From Cudoniella acicularis (Eukaryota; Ascomycota; Leotiomycetes; Helotiales; Helotiaceae): a DNA stretch of 28,094 nt. The notes below the pieces were generated by a model. That model had not been told where the DNA came from, did no database searches, and saw only the letters and a program-made list of their open reading frames with translations. A program made the translations under genes and the position numbers. Shown one piece after another: positions 10,005-19,709 of this stretch (the stretch's first letter is position 1; each line of letters begins with the position of its first letter). Location of the stretch: contig JAAMPI010000690.1 in the NCBI GenBank assembly GCA_013054445.1, forward strand, positions 1 through 28,094. Reading direction: 5' to 3'.

Positions 10005-12121
10005 AGGTATCACCACCAAACCAGACATCTGCCTGTCTTTTGCCGGTTACCGATGAGCTATGGATAGGCTGAAAGGTAGATTTGTGTATCAAATCCCCTG
10101 GGTCCAGATTGGAGGCCATTTGGTGGTCATTATATCCCTAATCATGAGTCGATACTTTTCGGCGTCCATTCGTGAAAAGATTTCGTTCTGATTTTGAGTA
10201 CATGGGCCCATTGCAAAGGCCTTCATACTTAACACTTCATCGCATCCATGGCCGATTTTACCGGGCTCTGCGGAGACTTATGGCATGTCTTCAGGAGATT
10301 AAAAATTGCATAGCAACTGAGACGACCTTCCTCGATCAGGGGGAAACAGTATTTTGGGGTCCACATCGAAATAAGCAAGAGATACCAAATAATTCATGAG
10401 GCTGGACGGCCGTGCGGCATCTTCACGGCTTTTCGCTTCCCTACGTGTAAATGCATCCCGTTATACTTCTGTTCCTATATCGAGTACTTTCGACACGATG
10501 AACTGCACGCGAGAATCCACGACCTTATTTTGAATTTTTGACGCGTTTTATTTGGTTGTGTTGAGATCGATTTCCGTATTGTTAGGTCTTTTTCGGTCGT
10601 TGATAAAACCGTGTTTTCATCTGGAATATCTTTCAAGGCAACTTCACTTCCTTATGGTCACACAAGGGCAATTACGTGCCTTACATTTCATCGAACACAT
10701 TTCACGAAGCACCATCCATGCACACTTTGTATTCTTACGAATGGTCGTGGACCAAACGAAACGAAACTAAAAAGAAAATATTCGATCAAATCACACATCG
10801 GTGTTTGCCAAGACTCGGGCTGATACACATGATCGAGCTGTTGGTGACAAGTGATACAAACGTTGGAGCGCATAACAACTATACCATAACCTATATACGC
10901 CCGAGCATGAGGACGCGAGCTTGATAATATGCGAGAAATAGTTTTGTTGCACGTCGAGAATAAATCTCCGAAGGTGGGAAACGTGTTTCCCGCCGTTTGG
11001 TTGTTGGGGGATCGTACCCGCTTAGGGGGAATATGTGGTATGCGATATAGGGGTAAATATTGCTACAGTTATGGGCGTCCAGGTTTGTGGAAAATTTGCC
11101 GATGGGTAGTGGAGGGTGGTTTGGGATACATCTCTCTCACTTCTCCTTCCTAATGGAGAGGCATCCATCCTCCTGTCTGAAGTTGGAACGCACCAATCGA
11201 CGGCTTTGGACCATGAGGCTACCACGAACGCCGGAAATTCTCCCTGGTTTTCAAACAACGCCATAAAGCCTTCTCTCTCACAGCTGATGTTGCTTGGTAC
11301 CGATCCATTACCGCCGGAGATATATGATCGGATTAGATTTTTTGGTGATTGATTCTCAATAGTCTCTCCTGATCTGGGGAGGAGGACACGATCTGCACCT
11401 TTGCCGACCTTCGATCCGCTTCAGGTCATCGTCGACCACTTCAAGTTTACCCGCTGCATATTATACTATGATGCGGTGATCGACTAAGTCCTGGGGCGCT
11501 GGTGTGAAGAGGCCGACCACATCAATATGCACCTCCTGATCTCCCGGTTATCGGTGGTTGCTCCGCGGCTGTGCCTTCTCGACGGGCTCGCCTCGCAATG
11601 TCGGCATGTCCGGACTGGTTCAGATTCCCCTCTACATTCAGGTCTAGAAGCAGTGCAACTCTTTTTCCTGTGCTGAGTTCTTTCGTCCAACACGTGACCG
11701 CTTCTCAATCCCGTGCGGAGACATATGTCAAGTTGGATGCAGCCACTTCCAGGTTTTGCGGTCATATTTGCGTTGAAAAAGAGTCGAGTTACCGATTTTT
11801 GCTGTCATTATTTTAGTTTCGTGCTGGTTGTGGCCTTATGATTAGCTGGGATCGAACCTTCAGTGGGTGAGGTTATTTTAGTGTTCCACACTTCCAGTCT
11901 TTCGCACCACCATCATTTTATTTGAATGTTGCTGCTACTTGCGTGCCTTTCTCTCTTGCGATTTGCGTTTCTACACCGCAGAGTACCTTCTTGGTGAACA
12001 CTTCAATCATCGTCGGCCTTGTTTCCTCATGTCAAGTCAATCGCGATCACTTCGAAATCCCTTCCACCCCTGCACCGACCATATCCGGAAATCTAACTTT
12101 TCTTTCAAATAGAATTTTACC
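10005..12121. other. Long intergenic region without a recognisable gene
   Basis: Only short, unconvincing open frames occur on both strands. The longest plus-strand candidates (around 10170-10399 and 11116-11352) show no family motif and cannot be extended with plausible introns. Composition is moderate, without the TA-rich signature of the mutated repeats. It may contain UTRs of the flanking 2EXR genes or an unrecognised non-coding transcript. Confidence 0.4.
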
Positions 12122-13169
12122 ATGCTGGACTTAATGATTTCCAGGACAAAATTCAAGGCAGATGTTTCTGTTCTACTAGTCATGGACAATGCTCAATCTC
12201 CGTCCACTGAGAAGGATGCGTCGTCCGCTGTCGAGCAGATCACCTCCGCTATGTCTGCACTCGAACTACCGGACAACAAACAACAATATTGTCAGTCATC
12301 AGCCAATATCACTTGTTCTTTATTTGCGGACCTACCGGATAACAACCAGGAGATCTGGAGTCAGGATACTCGGAAACAACCCAACAGCTTCACATGTTTT
12401 CGGGATCTTCCTCCCGAACTTCGGCTCATGATGTGGAGATACTGTTTTCCATCGCCTCGAAGAGTGAACCTCAGATGGGACAACAAGGAAGGGCCGATTC
12501 GAGCAACAGTCCCATCACTCTCCAGATAAACCAGGAGAGTCGGCAAGAGACCCTTCGTTATTATCGAGCTATCAATCGCTCAACCTGCCTTTCGTCCAAA
12601 AAGATCATCGATCGGTGGTATATCCTTCAACCTCACATTCAATACCCCCAACCTTTATGTTTCGGGCCGAACTACAACCTACTGTTCCATGAGTATGATT
12701 GGGGTAGTGAGTTTTACGACATTTGGGCATATCTTAACCACTCACATCCAACTTGTTTCGCTGGAGTCAAAACGCTTGAAATCCGCAATTGGTTATATCC
12801 AGTTGAAAGTTTTGTCACAATCGATCTTCGAAACCAGCGAACCATGTTCGAGATGTTCCTGGACGTCAAAGAGGTCCGCATCGTCATAGACGAGCTTTTC
12901 GCGCGGCCTCTCACCAAGCACTTGGTGAACTCGTGCTGGGCGCGCGAGGTGGCGGTCCCAACTGGCCCGGCTGGGCTCAGCTTGCAGCGTTTGATTGGAA
13001 GCGGGACATTGAAGGATTTGTTGTCCGGATGCTCAAGAATGTATACGAGGAGCTGAAGGAGAAGGGGATTGTGAAGGCTATCCCGAAGATCACGATTCTG
13101 CCTTGGACGAGGCGTCAAGTGCCGAAAAACCTTCCGGGTGGTATAGATGGTAGTTGGTTGATTACTTGA
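12122..13169 (+). pseudogene. Second 2EXR domain gene, frame-broken
   Basis: The N-terminal frame (ATG at 12122, or better-placed MDNAQS at 12182) contains FRDLPPELRLMMWRYCFPSP, the opening of a 2EXR domain. It ends at a stop at 12527-12529. The second element, LQINQESRQETLRYY, is in another frame from about 12512, so one base appears to be missing between 12508 and 12516. A second change near 12927-12950 moves to the frame reading GWAQLAAFDWKRDIEGF and ends at 13169. Restoring one base at each place would give about 350 codons. A GT-AG intron at 12925-12980 would also fix the second break, but it would remove plausible coding sequence. It is either a decaying paralogue of the gene at 9093-10004 or a gene with two base-call errors. 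Confidence 0.65.
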
Positions 13170-13416
13170 TGGCTAGTAAAGGACGGGGTGCATGGTACTG
13201 AGATGGAGGGAAGGGAAGGGCTGCGTCACGTTTGGTTTTAAATCAACATTCAAATCAAAAGATATTCTTAGAGAGAGATAGTCTAATTAAGTTCATTTGT
13301 TTTCTGCATAATACCTCCTTTAGTGACCTCAACCTCCGAAGAAGCCGAGGGAGCATGCAACGTCGAATTTACATCTCCGAATATGTCATTATGACATAGA
13401 AACCTAGCCCGGCCAC
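13170..13416. other. Convergent intergenic gap
   Basis: This 247-base gap lies between the plus-strand 2EXR relic and the minus-strand relic. No feature is seen beyond expected 3' UTR-like AT-rich sequence around 13240-13310. Confidence 0.4.
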
Positions 13417-15292
13417 TTATTCCACCTCGCGAGCTGCGTTGACAATGTCCCTAACAGTCTCGAATTCATCCTCAACCAGTTCCAATTTCTTGCCAGCTAG
13501 TAGCGATTTCAGAACTTTCGCCTCGGCTATGGAGCAGACTTCTTTGAATTGTGGGAGTAAGCGGAGAAATTCACGGTTGACACGCTTCATTCGAGTCATA
13601 TTCCATCCCCTAAAAATAAGTTTGCTATCAGCTTCAATGTTTCATTCCGCTTTCGAATATCAATAGGTAAGAGGAGGACTTACTCTAGCATAGGGAGATG
13701 CTCTCGCCTAATAAACACCAAGATTCTAATTCCAAAGTGTTCAACAGGATCTGAAACACGTCTAACTCTCTGTATTTTGTGGTGGTAGTCGGTATGATCC
13801 GGGTCCAGTTTCCAAGCACACTTAAACCATGTTCGTGGGCGTTCTTTACAATTATTGGAACTGGCTTCTATTCCCTGTCTGTCCAGAAAGCCGATCAGAT
13901 TGGGCCTTCGGTCTCGGCAGCATCGTATACGGCTTGCATGCTTGTCCATACTTCCTCATCGGACTTTGTGAGAAGCAACTGGTCAAAAGTGTTGTTTGGT
14001 GGCTCTATTTTCCAATCTCCGTTGGTTCTGACTTTGTCTAAAGCTTTCGAGAATCGAAGGAGGCAAAGTGGAAGTTGTACATTCTGGTCATCTTGAGGCG
14101 TAATATCGGTTTCATGATCATAATCGCTAAGAGTAGCGTCAGAAATAAATCGTTTAATTCGCTCTTGGGCAGTAACAGTTCTCATAATCTCATCGAAGAA
14201 GCACTTAGCGACCTTAAGCGCCGTGGCTGGTTCAAATGTGTGACCCGCACGGTTGCTTCTCTCAACCGGACAAGAGAAGCGCTTGAGATATGCCGTAAAC
14301 TCTTATCGGGCGTCGGTGATGGCTAAAGGGTTGAATGCTTGATTTGTTGTCTACTCTTCGGCTTCTTCCGTTTTAGAGTCGAGAGGAGCTTCCTCGAGGG
14401 TTAATAAATCCATGTCTTCATTTTCGCTCTCGTCTGCCTCTTCCGGCTCGGAGTCAGAGATGCCAGACCAATCCGAGCATTCGACGTCATTCTCCTTATT
14501 ATCGACCTTGACTACGCTGTGCTGATTGACTAGTGCTTAGAGCGGTCGAAGGCCATTGCATTTAAATTCTCCTGAAATCGAAGATGTGAAGTTTTCGAGG
14601 CACTTCACTCTTTCGGCACGTTGGTAATAATCGTCGCTGTTGCGGATTCTTTGCTTAATTCTATTGAAGTCCTATTATACCGTTAGTATTTATCATGTAG
14701 AGAAAAAATAGGCTTTTTAACTTACAGGTAGCATTTCATTCTTTACCGCAGCTGAGACCGGACCGCTTTCCTCGCTTTTTACCAGCGCTGCTTGCATGAA
14801 AGGTTGCGGTGGGTTGCTTATGTTGAATGAGGTGGTGTCGACGGAGAAAAAGCTGCGAGTAGCTTGCGTCGGCTTTGTTGAAAGGGTAAGAGGATTAAAT
14901 AAGAATTGGAGAAGAGAATAAGTTAGTGGAAGGGAGTTAAGCGAGATACGCTAGCCTCTAGTTTCAAACCCTGCGTCAGCTGAATGGGCGAGTGAGCAGT
15001 CTCTGAAACACCGCTCTCTTTGTCTGACCCGTTCTGCCTAATTACTTGACTAGCTTTCCCCTGGGTGAATATGTAAATAGTTCCAGCCACCTCGAGAAGT
15101 GAGATTTGAGTGTCATAATTTTACATCAACGAAACTACGTCACTTTATCTGAGAATACCCTCGCAAGAAGGACTTGCTAAGGGAGAAATGTAAATATGAG
15201 GAGACGCACTCACAGTAAGAGGGACATTCTGGTTACAAGAGCGATTTTCTACCCTATTGCCAACTTCTCTCTCGTGCTGCCTCTTTTGCCAT
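13417..15292 (-). pseudogene. Multi-exon gene relic with repeated in-frame TAA/TAG codons
   Basis: Reading leftwards, exon-like blocks are 15292-15214, 15176-14950, 14872-14726, 14671-13684 and 13609-13417. They are separated by GT-AG introns of 37, 77, 54 and 74 nt that keep frame; the last two have clear GTAAGT donors. The reading frame is interrupted at 15254-15256 (TAG), 15233-15235, 15145-15147, 15121-15123 and 14537-14539 (all TAA), 14351-14353 (TAG) and 14303-14305 (TAA). Near 13900-13740 the frame changes by one base; in one reading, TGA 13895, TAG 13868 and TAG 13685 are added. Protein-like stretches include a 62-codon acidic block rich in Asp/Glu and a helical C-terminus ending NAAREVE. 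I do not recognise the family. The first four stops lie in the least certain part, where the stop density is also what non-coding DNA would show. Confidence 0.6.
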
Positions 15293-16039
15293 TTTCAACT
15301 ATGTGGTAAATAGGGGTCAAGAGAAGATAAGAATCCACGGAGGAGGGATATTCACCATCCACGCTATATGGATTGTGGATTCACCTAGGTTAAAACTTGA
15401 AATGTGGCTGTTCGGAATCCCCTGGTTGCCTAAAGCAGAGAACCGATCTCGAAACCAGCCTTCAAATCAAACCCGACATCCCGATTTCGTGGAACATGAC
15501 TTCTATCAGCATCGAATCACAAGTCTTTGACCCTAGTGAATCCCTCGCCACCTTCTGCATATTGGTCAGGGAAGATGGCTGGCACAAGGCAGTCCTCAAA
15601 ATTCTTTGGACTTCTTCCTAGTTCTGCCCGCATAGTTGCGCTTGCGCCTCCCTGTTTTCCACACCATCAAGCTCCTTGAGCTCCTCAACTTCCACCCCGC
15701 CGGACTCATCCGGCCGAAACGGCGAAGCCTGAATCTTTTCACTTCCTCCCCTCCCACGGAAACGACTGACTTGTCACAGAACCAGGGTGAAGTTGGGAAT
15801 AGCATCAATTTAACAAGACTGCGGCGAAGAAGAGAAACTAATTACTGGGATTGTAGAGAGAATATCTCTCCTAAAACCTACTTGTCACCCACCCGGTGTT
15901 CAGTCCGTCGATCCCGTGACACGACTTATTCTTTGTACATGATTGATATATCATATAGATTGACAGGAGTTAATTTACGCGATGCCTAATATAAAAGGCA
16001 GTGAGTAATTAATCTAGCACGCACTATAAACCCTGTTTT
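15293..16039. other. Intergenic region
   Basis: A plus-strand stretch at about 15397-15621 reads somewhat like protein (IPISWNMTSISIESQVFDPS then REDGWHKAVLKILW) but lacks a start codon and any identifiable continuation, so it is not called. The 15640-15760 part is CT-rich. After 15950 the sequence turns AT-rich toward the dispersed repeat copy. Confidence 0.4.
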
Positions 16040-16145
16040 ATACTGTATGGGATCTCCTACTATAACGTAATCCTAGCCCTAGAATACAGATGTAAAGATT
16101 AGTTAGGCTATTGATTTTTAAATACCTCTGTATCTGTGAATAATT
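16040..16145 (+). repeat. Dispersed repeat, copy 2
   Basis: Second copy of the element at 4425-4522, in the same orientation 11.6 kb away. It ends AATACCTCTGTATCTGTGAA, and upstream AATACAGATG forms an imperfect inverted repeat with CTCTGTATCTG. It keeps C where copy 1 has T at several sites. It lies about 50 bases beyond the 3' end of the small minus-strand gene at 16192-16760. Confidence 0.5.
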
Positions 16146-16191
16146 GAGGACTCTTACCCTCCGCATTTGGTATAGTGCAAACTGACTCTCG

Positions 16192-16760
16192 TCAATCGTA
16201 TACGGCATCCGCCGTGCGGATGCTCCTCTGCGTCGAGACCCCTTTTCTTAGTGTGCTGAGCCTGTCAATCGTGGCACCATTGAGCCTACATGCCGCCTCC
16301 TCCTCTGGGAAGAACTTTGCGAGAGGGCGAATCTGCTGCATGAAATTCGTGCTGCTCTTCTCGGATGCCAGTCTTGCCATCATTCCGCCATCCCACTTCC
16401 CTTTGATATTCTTCGTTGCTTCTGCCATCCTGTCCCTTCGAGCTTTGTTGTTTCGATGATGATCCGCACCGCCGTTCAATTTTCTTGAAATTCTCCGCGG
16501 GAAGTTGACACTCGAAAAGCACCGTCTTGTTCGACATACGTAAAGACTTCTTCAATCATGTCTGCTGATCTGGTGCGGAATGCAGTTATGGCTTCGAGCG
16601 TTTCGATCTGAGCGTCATACCGATCATGGGGGTCTGACACGCTGCGGAGGAAATTGATCACATCTGCCGCTGATTGAAAGGTCTGCCCTCGCACTACTGA
16701 TGCCTGTTCGTTGTCACTGCAGCTTGGAACGCTGCTGCCACTGCGCTCTGGTGCGCCCAT
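16192..16760 (-). CDS. Hypothetical protein, two exons
   Basis: ATG at 16760 sits in a good context (CACAATGGG). Exon 1 (16760-16540) joins exon 2 (16483-16192) through a 56-nt intron with donor GTATGT and acceptor TTTCAAG. The join keeps frame and gives 170 residues. Without splicing the first frame stops at 16476. The protein is hydrophilic and mostly helical: an N-terminal half with SAADVINFLRSVSDPHDRYD, then a Lys/Arg-rich middle (NNKARRDRMAEATKNIKGKW) and a segment MQQIRPLAKFFPEEEAACRL. There is no signal peptide, membrane segment or known motif. The acceptor is weak, so a frame-broken gene is the alternative. Confidence 0.5.
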
Positions 16761-16878
16761 TGTGTATGTTGGTACAATTCAATTGGTGGGTACTGGAGTG
16801 TTGCTGTGGCGGGAAGTAAAGTTGGTTTTGGAAAAAGGGCTCGGATCGGAAAAGTTGCGCTCGCAACTATTAAAACAG

Positions 16879-17040
16879 TTTTAATATTTCTCCTTCTGTA
16901 AGATGTTATATGAGAATTTATACTAATACGGCCTCTCTTTTATCTCATGTTCGTTCTTGAATACTATCAAACACTTTTAATGTCTCTCCTACTGTGAGAT
17001 TTTATAAAAAATAATGACCAAATACGACTTTTCGTCTTAA
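16879..17040 (+). repeat. Left inverted repeat arm, two internal units
   Basis: Unit 1 (about 16879-16941) contains TTTTAATATTTCTCCTTCTG and CTAATACGGCC. Unit 2 (about 16973-17040) contains CTTTTAATGTCTCTCCTACT and AAATACGACTTTTCGTCTTA. The two units are diverged direct copies of each other. Confidence 0.6.
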
Positions 17041-17056
17041 CTTCTTCAGTGCTTCG

Positions 17057-17610
17057 TTAGCGAGCACGTCTCCTGGACTCTAGCTTGCCCTTACCATCGG
17101 ACTTCGTGCCCTTGTGCTTCTTAGCAGCTGCTGCAGGCGTCTTTAGAGCTGCCTTCTTTCCAGCCGGTGACTTGGCAGGGGGCCTTTGACGGGGTTTGAT
17201 TATCATCGGTACCGGTGTCGGTTAGGGGTGTACGGCATGATGCTTACGTACTTGTCACACGCATCTTTTGAATTCCATGCTCCAACACGATCGTAAGCCC
17301 GTCTCCGGAAAGTAGTCGTTCTTGGACAGCCATAGCTGCGTCGTCAGGGCCAAGGAACGCTTGACCAATGTGGCTTGAAAATTTGGCGTCTGCGCGCAGA
17401 ATCATGCCTTTTTTTTGATGAGGTTTGGAAAACGCTGGCTTCCCATTTTACGATCATGCCCAGGCGCGCAGCAACCATGAGCATGCCGACGAAATGGTCG
17501 GTCAAAAGGTCTTTCGCCTTATTAATGAGATCCTTGGTGTGTATTGGGCCAAGGGGAGCGTTGAGTATGTGATGAGAAGCAAGTGCTTCGACTTTTGGTA
17601 GTGGAGTCAT
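17057..17610 (-). CDS. Small basic-tailed hypothetical protein inside the inverted-repeat structure
   Basis: ATG at 17610 opens MTPLPKVEALASHHILNAPL. Exon 1 (17610-17248) joins exon 2 (17183-17057) across a 64-nt intron with donor GTAAGC, a CTAAC branch site and acceptor AAAG. The core holds LTDHFVGMLMVAARLGMIVK and DDAAMAVQERLLSGDGLTIV; exon 2 encodes a Lys/Ala/Pro-rich tail (AKSPAGKKAALKTP) like that of histone H1 or other nucleic-acid-binding proteins. The frame breaks in an 8-A run (minus strand; 17409-17416); one A fewer gives 162 residues without interruption. I do not recognise the core. DNA binding or nuclear location is inference from the tail alone. Confidence 0.5.
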
Positions 17611-17639
17611 CTTGAAAATTGCGGTTGTGGTGTGTAAAG

Positions 17640-17843
17640 TTAAAATAGGCTCGGTCTGCCCAACATCATGCCCTTTTCGAATGGCATCTGGAAGAGCGAG
17701 CATTCCCACTTCACAAAACCCAGGCGCTCGCCGACCATGAGCATGCCAACGCAGTGATCACTGAAGATCTCTTTCACATAAAGGCCGTCCTTGGCCATGT
17801 TGATGATATCAGCAATGTTAGAAAAGTGAGTTTTCAACCCCAA
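17640..17843 (-). pseudogene. Partial upstream copy of the small hypothetical gene
   Basis: This 67-codon frame contains SDHCVGMLMVGERLGFVKWE followed by FEKGMML. It clearly parallels TDHFVGMLMVAARLGMIVKWE and KKGMIL of the gene at 17057-17610. It stops soon afterward (GRPSLF) and lacks the C-terminal half and basic tail. Its own N-terminal part upstream is unclear. It looks like a tandem duplication whose first copy has been truncated. Confidence 0.5.
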
Positions 17844-17988
17844 GCAGGGTCAAAAAGGGGAGCGCCCGAGAGGTCAAAAGGTGAATTTTCGATCTCAAGT
17901 GGGGTCTTGCTACTCAACTGTCAACTTTCAGCTTTTAATTTCATTTACTTTCAGTCCTTTCTTTTCCTACAATGAATTTGAAACAGAG

Positions 17989-18165
17989 ATAAGACGAAAG
18001 GCTGTATTAACATATATTCTACTACATTCTTATAATGTCTCACAGTAGGATAGATATTAAAAGTGTTTTCTAAGATTCGACAACCGGCATAATATAAAAA
18101 GCCGTATTAGTTCACGTCCAATTTCCTTTTCTTATAATATTTTATCGTTTCAGAGATATTATAAT
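17989..18165 (-). repeat. Right inverted repeat arm, two internal units
   Basis: In the inverted direction it reads unit 1 (18165-18090, with CTAATACGGC) and unit 2 (18066-17989, with CTTTTAATATCTATCCTACT and CCTTTCGTCTTAT). This is the same order as in the left arm, so the two arms are true mirror images. Confidence 0.6.
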
Positions 18166-18220
18166 ATGTTTTATAGGATTTAATGCCACTAAGCGCTTAA
18201 TATTCCAGGGATACCTAAAC

Positions 18221-18264
18221 TGCGTGATGGGTAACCCACGGGTACCCGTTTGACCGTGTTTCAC
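18221..18264 (+). mobile_element. Possible remnant end of a hAT-type DNA transposon
   Basis: The stretch GTGATGGGTAACCC followed by ACGGGTACCCGTTTGACCGT recalls hAT-element ends, which often start CAGTGATGGG and carry GGGTACCCG-type subterminal palindromes. The first bases differ (CTGCGTGATGGG) and no partner end or transposase is visible. This is recognition from general knowledge only. Confidence 0.28.
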
Positions 18265-18355
18265 TTTTTTTCTAGGCTAAATTTAATAGGGATTTTTTAA
18301 CAAAACTGGAAATTTCGAGTCTATTAATGAAAATACGATATTTATTAAAAAAAAA

Positions 18356-18357
18356 NN
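18356..18357. other. Assembly join (NN within poly-A)
   Basis: Two Ns lie between a 9-A run and another A run. Such a short gap with homopolymer on both sides marks a contig join whose true size is unknown. The terpene synthase frame starts only 15 bases later. Confidence 0.75.
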
Positions 18358-18371
18358 AAAAAAAAACAGAA

Positions 18372-19709
18372 ATGGACTCCCTCGAATTCTCCACCCTCGC
18401 CGCGAACGCCAAGCAATCAAAAGCCTTCCGCGCCGAAACAATAAATTACATCCGTTCTTGTCTCGCTGGAAACGATGTTCTTGCTAAGCAAATTTCGGAG
18501 AATCCGTTGGTTACTAGTTTTAAGCCTGTGGATGATGCGACTGTGAGGGGTTGTAGTGATTGTGAGTTTGATTGAACTTTCTTTGGTGTGTGGTGTGTTG
18601 TAGTGTGGATTAGAATGGCGTCGACGAGAACACTTCGAAATTTTAGGGGTTTGATGCGAAGTCTCGCTGTTGAATTTTAGCTTGATGAAAAAAATTTTGT
18701 CGCTTGCTCATAAATTCTTTATGATGGAGATTTTTTCTCGTCATCGAGTTATAGCGTTGAAGTGTCCCGCACTAATTTTCACTGTCGGAAGTTGTATCAA
18801 AACATAAAGGACGGGCGCTAACAAACCAACAACAGCACAAATCTCTATCTTCCTCTACGAACTAGAACGCTTCGTACACATGACAGGAATCGAGCAACTC
18901 TTCCAGCTTTCAAGGGATCTCCCTACCGTGGAAGAATACCAGGAAAGGAGAATGGGCTCTAGTTCCGTTGGGGCGCTTTTGTCTATTACCGAGTGAGTTT
19001 TTTATTCTAGATCTTGTGAAATTTTTATTATTATTTTGGGGAAGAGCTAATGGTGATGATGCTATGTGTAGATATTGCTACGGGTTAAACATCCCAACTC
19101 GCGTGTTGCAAAGCGAGGATATGCGGTTTTTGGTAACAGAGGCGAATGTCATTATTTCCATGTTGGTATTTTTCTATGAAATCTTGCTAGAAAACCCAAT
19201 TATTACTTTGTGTGGCTGATATATAATGATTGATGAAATCTCAGAATAAACGTCATCCTCTCCGTCAAAAAAGAAATCGTTCGTCTTTCTTTCTCTTACT
19301 CTCTCCCTCACTAAACTCGACAACCCAACCCAACCCAATTAACCATCCTAGGCACAAGAACAAGTCGACTCCCTCCTCCCGCTCCTCTATCTCCGCCACG
19401 GCTCTCTACAAACAGCAATCGACACCGCCATGGCTACTCTCCGCTCCTTCGTTCCGCTTTCGAAAATGCTGCGCAACGATTGTTGGAGAGGTACGAGTAT
19501 GACGAGGAGCTGAGATGTTATGTTGAGAGTTGCAAGTGTGCTTGTACTGCTAGTTTGAATTGGAGGTATGTTTTATTTTCTACTTGAGAGGCTGGGAGGG
19601 AGATGAGGTAGCGGTGTGCTAATTATGGGTGTTTGTGTGTAGTCTTGAGTGTGGGAGGTACCAGTTGGGGTGTGAGGATTTACATGGTGGTGTTAGGGTT
19701 GAGTTGTAG
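18372..19709 (+). pseudogene. Class I terpene synthase (fungal sesquiterpene-synthase type), N-terminus missing, one frameshift
   Basis: Six exons are 18372-18561, 18836-18992, 19072-19161, 19245-19278, 19352-19565 and 19643-19709. They carry typical motifs: ISENPLVTSFKPV; LPTVEEYQERRMGSSSVGAL; YCYGLNIP; the NSE metal-binding motif as NVILSVKKE; QVDSLLPLLYLRHGSLQTAI; and NWS...GRYQ, the conserved C-terminal Arg-Tyr pair. In family terms, the enzyme ionises a prenyl diphosphate and cyclises it. The Asp-rich DDxxD-type motif should lie just upstream of residue 1 here, exactly where the NN join falls. The second NSE residue, usually Asp, is Val, although the metal-binding Asn, Ser and Glu remain. 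Intron 3 needs a weak GTTGGT donor. One base is missing near 19440-19455 (ATLRS then SAFENAAQRLL). With it restored, 250 residues would be encoded. Confidence 0.8.

Larger units (their letters stand above)
16879..18165. mobile_element. Structure with long terminal inverted repeats and an internal gene
   Basis: AT-rich repeats at 16879-17040 (left) and 17989-18165 (right) are imperfect reverse complements. The best shared core reads ACTTTTAAT(G/A)TCT(C/A)TCCTACTGTGAGA on the left and inverted on the right, each followed by AATAC(G/A)... and TTTCGTCTTA. Each arm holds two diverged copies of the unit. The interior is GC-balanced and carries the small spliced gene 17057-17610 and a partial copy of it at 17640-17843. 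No transposase is present. Possibilities are a non-autonomous DNA transposon with captured gene sequence, or an inverted duplication of a repeat around a gene. I could not identify target-site duplications. Confidence 0.55.

Noticed and set aside
12464..12525. An intron to repair the first frame break of the second 2EXR gene
   Set aside because: It would remove the segment VNLRWDNKEG..., which matches normal 2EXR layout; a missing base is simpler.
12714..13118. A 134-codon minus-strand frame opposite the second 2EXR gene
   Set aside because: The plus-strand reading carries 2EXR motifs; the minus-strand frame shows nothing recognisable.
16205..16223. An 8-bp perfect hairpin GCATCCGC-CGT-GCGGATGC
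   Set aside because: It lies in the last exon of the small hypothetical gene, has no T run and is short enough to be chance.
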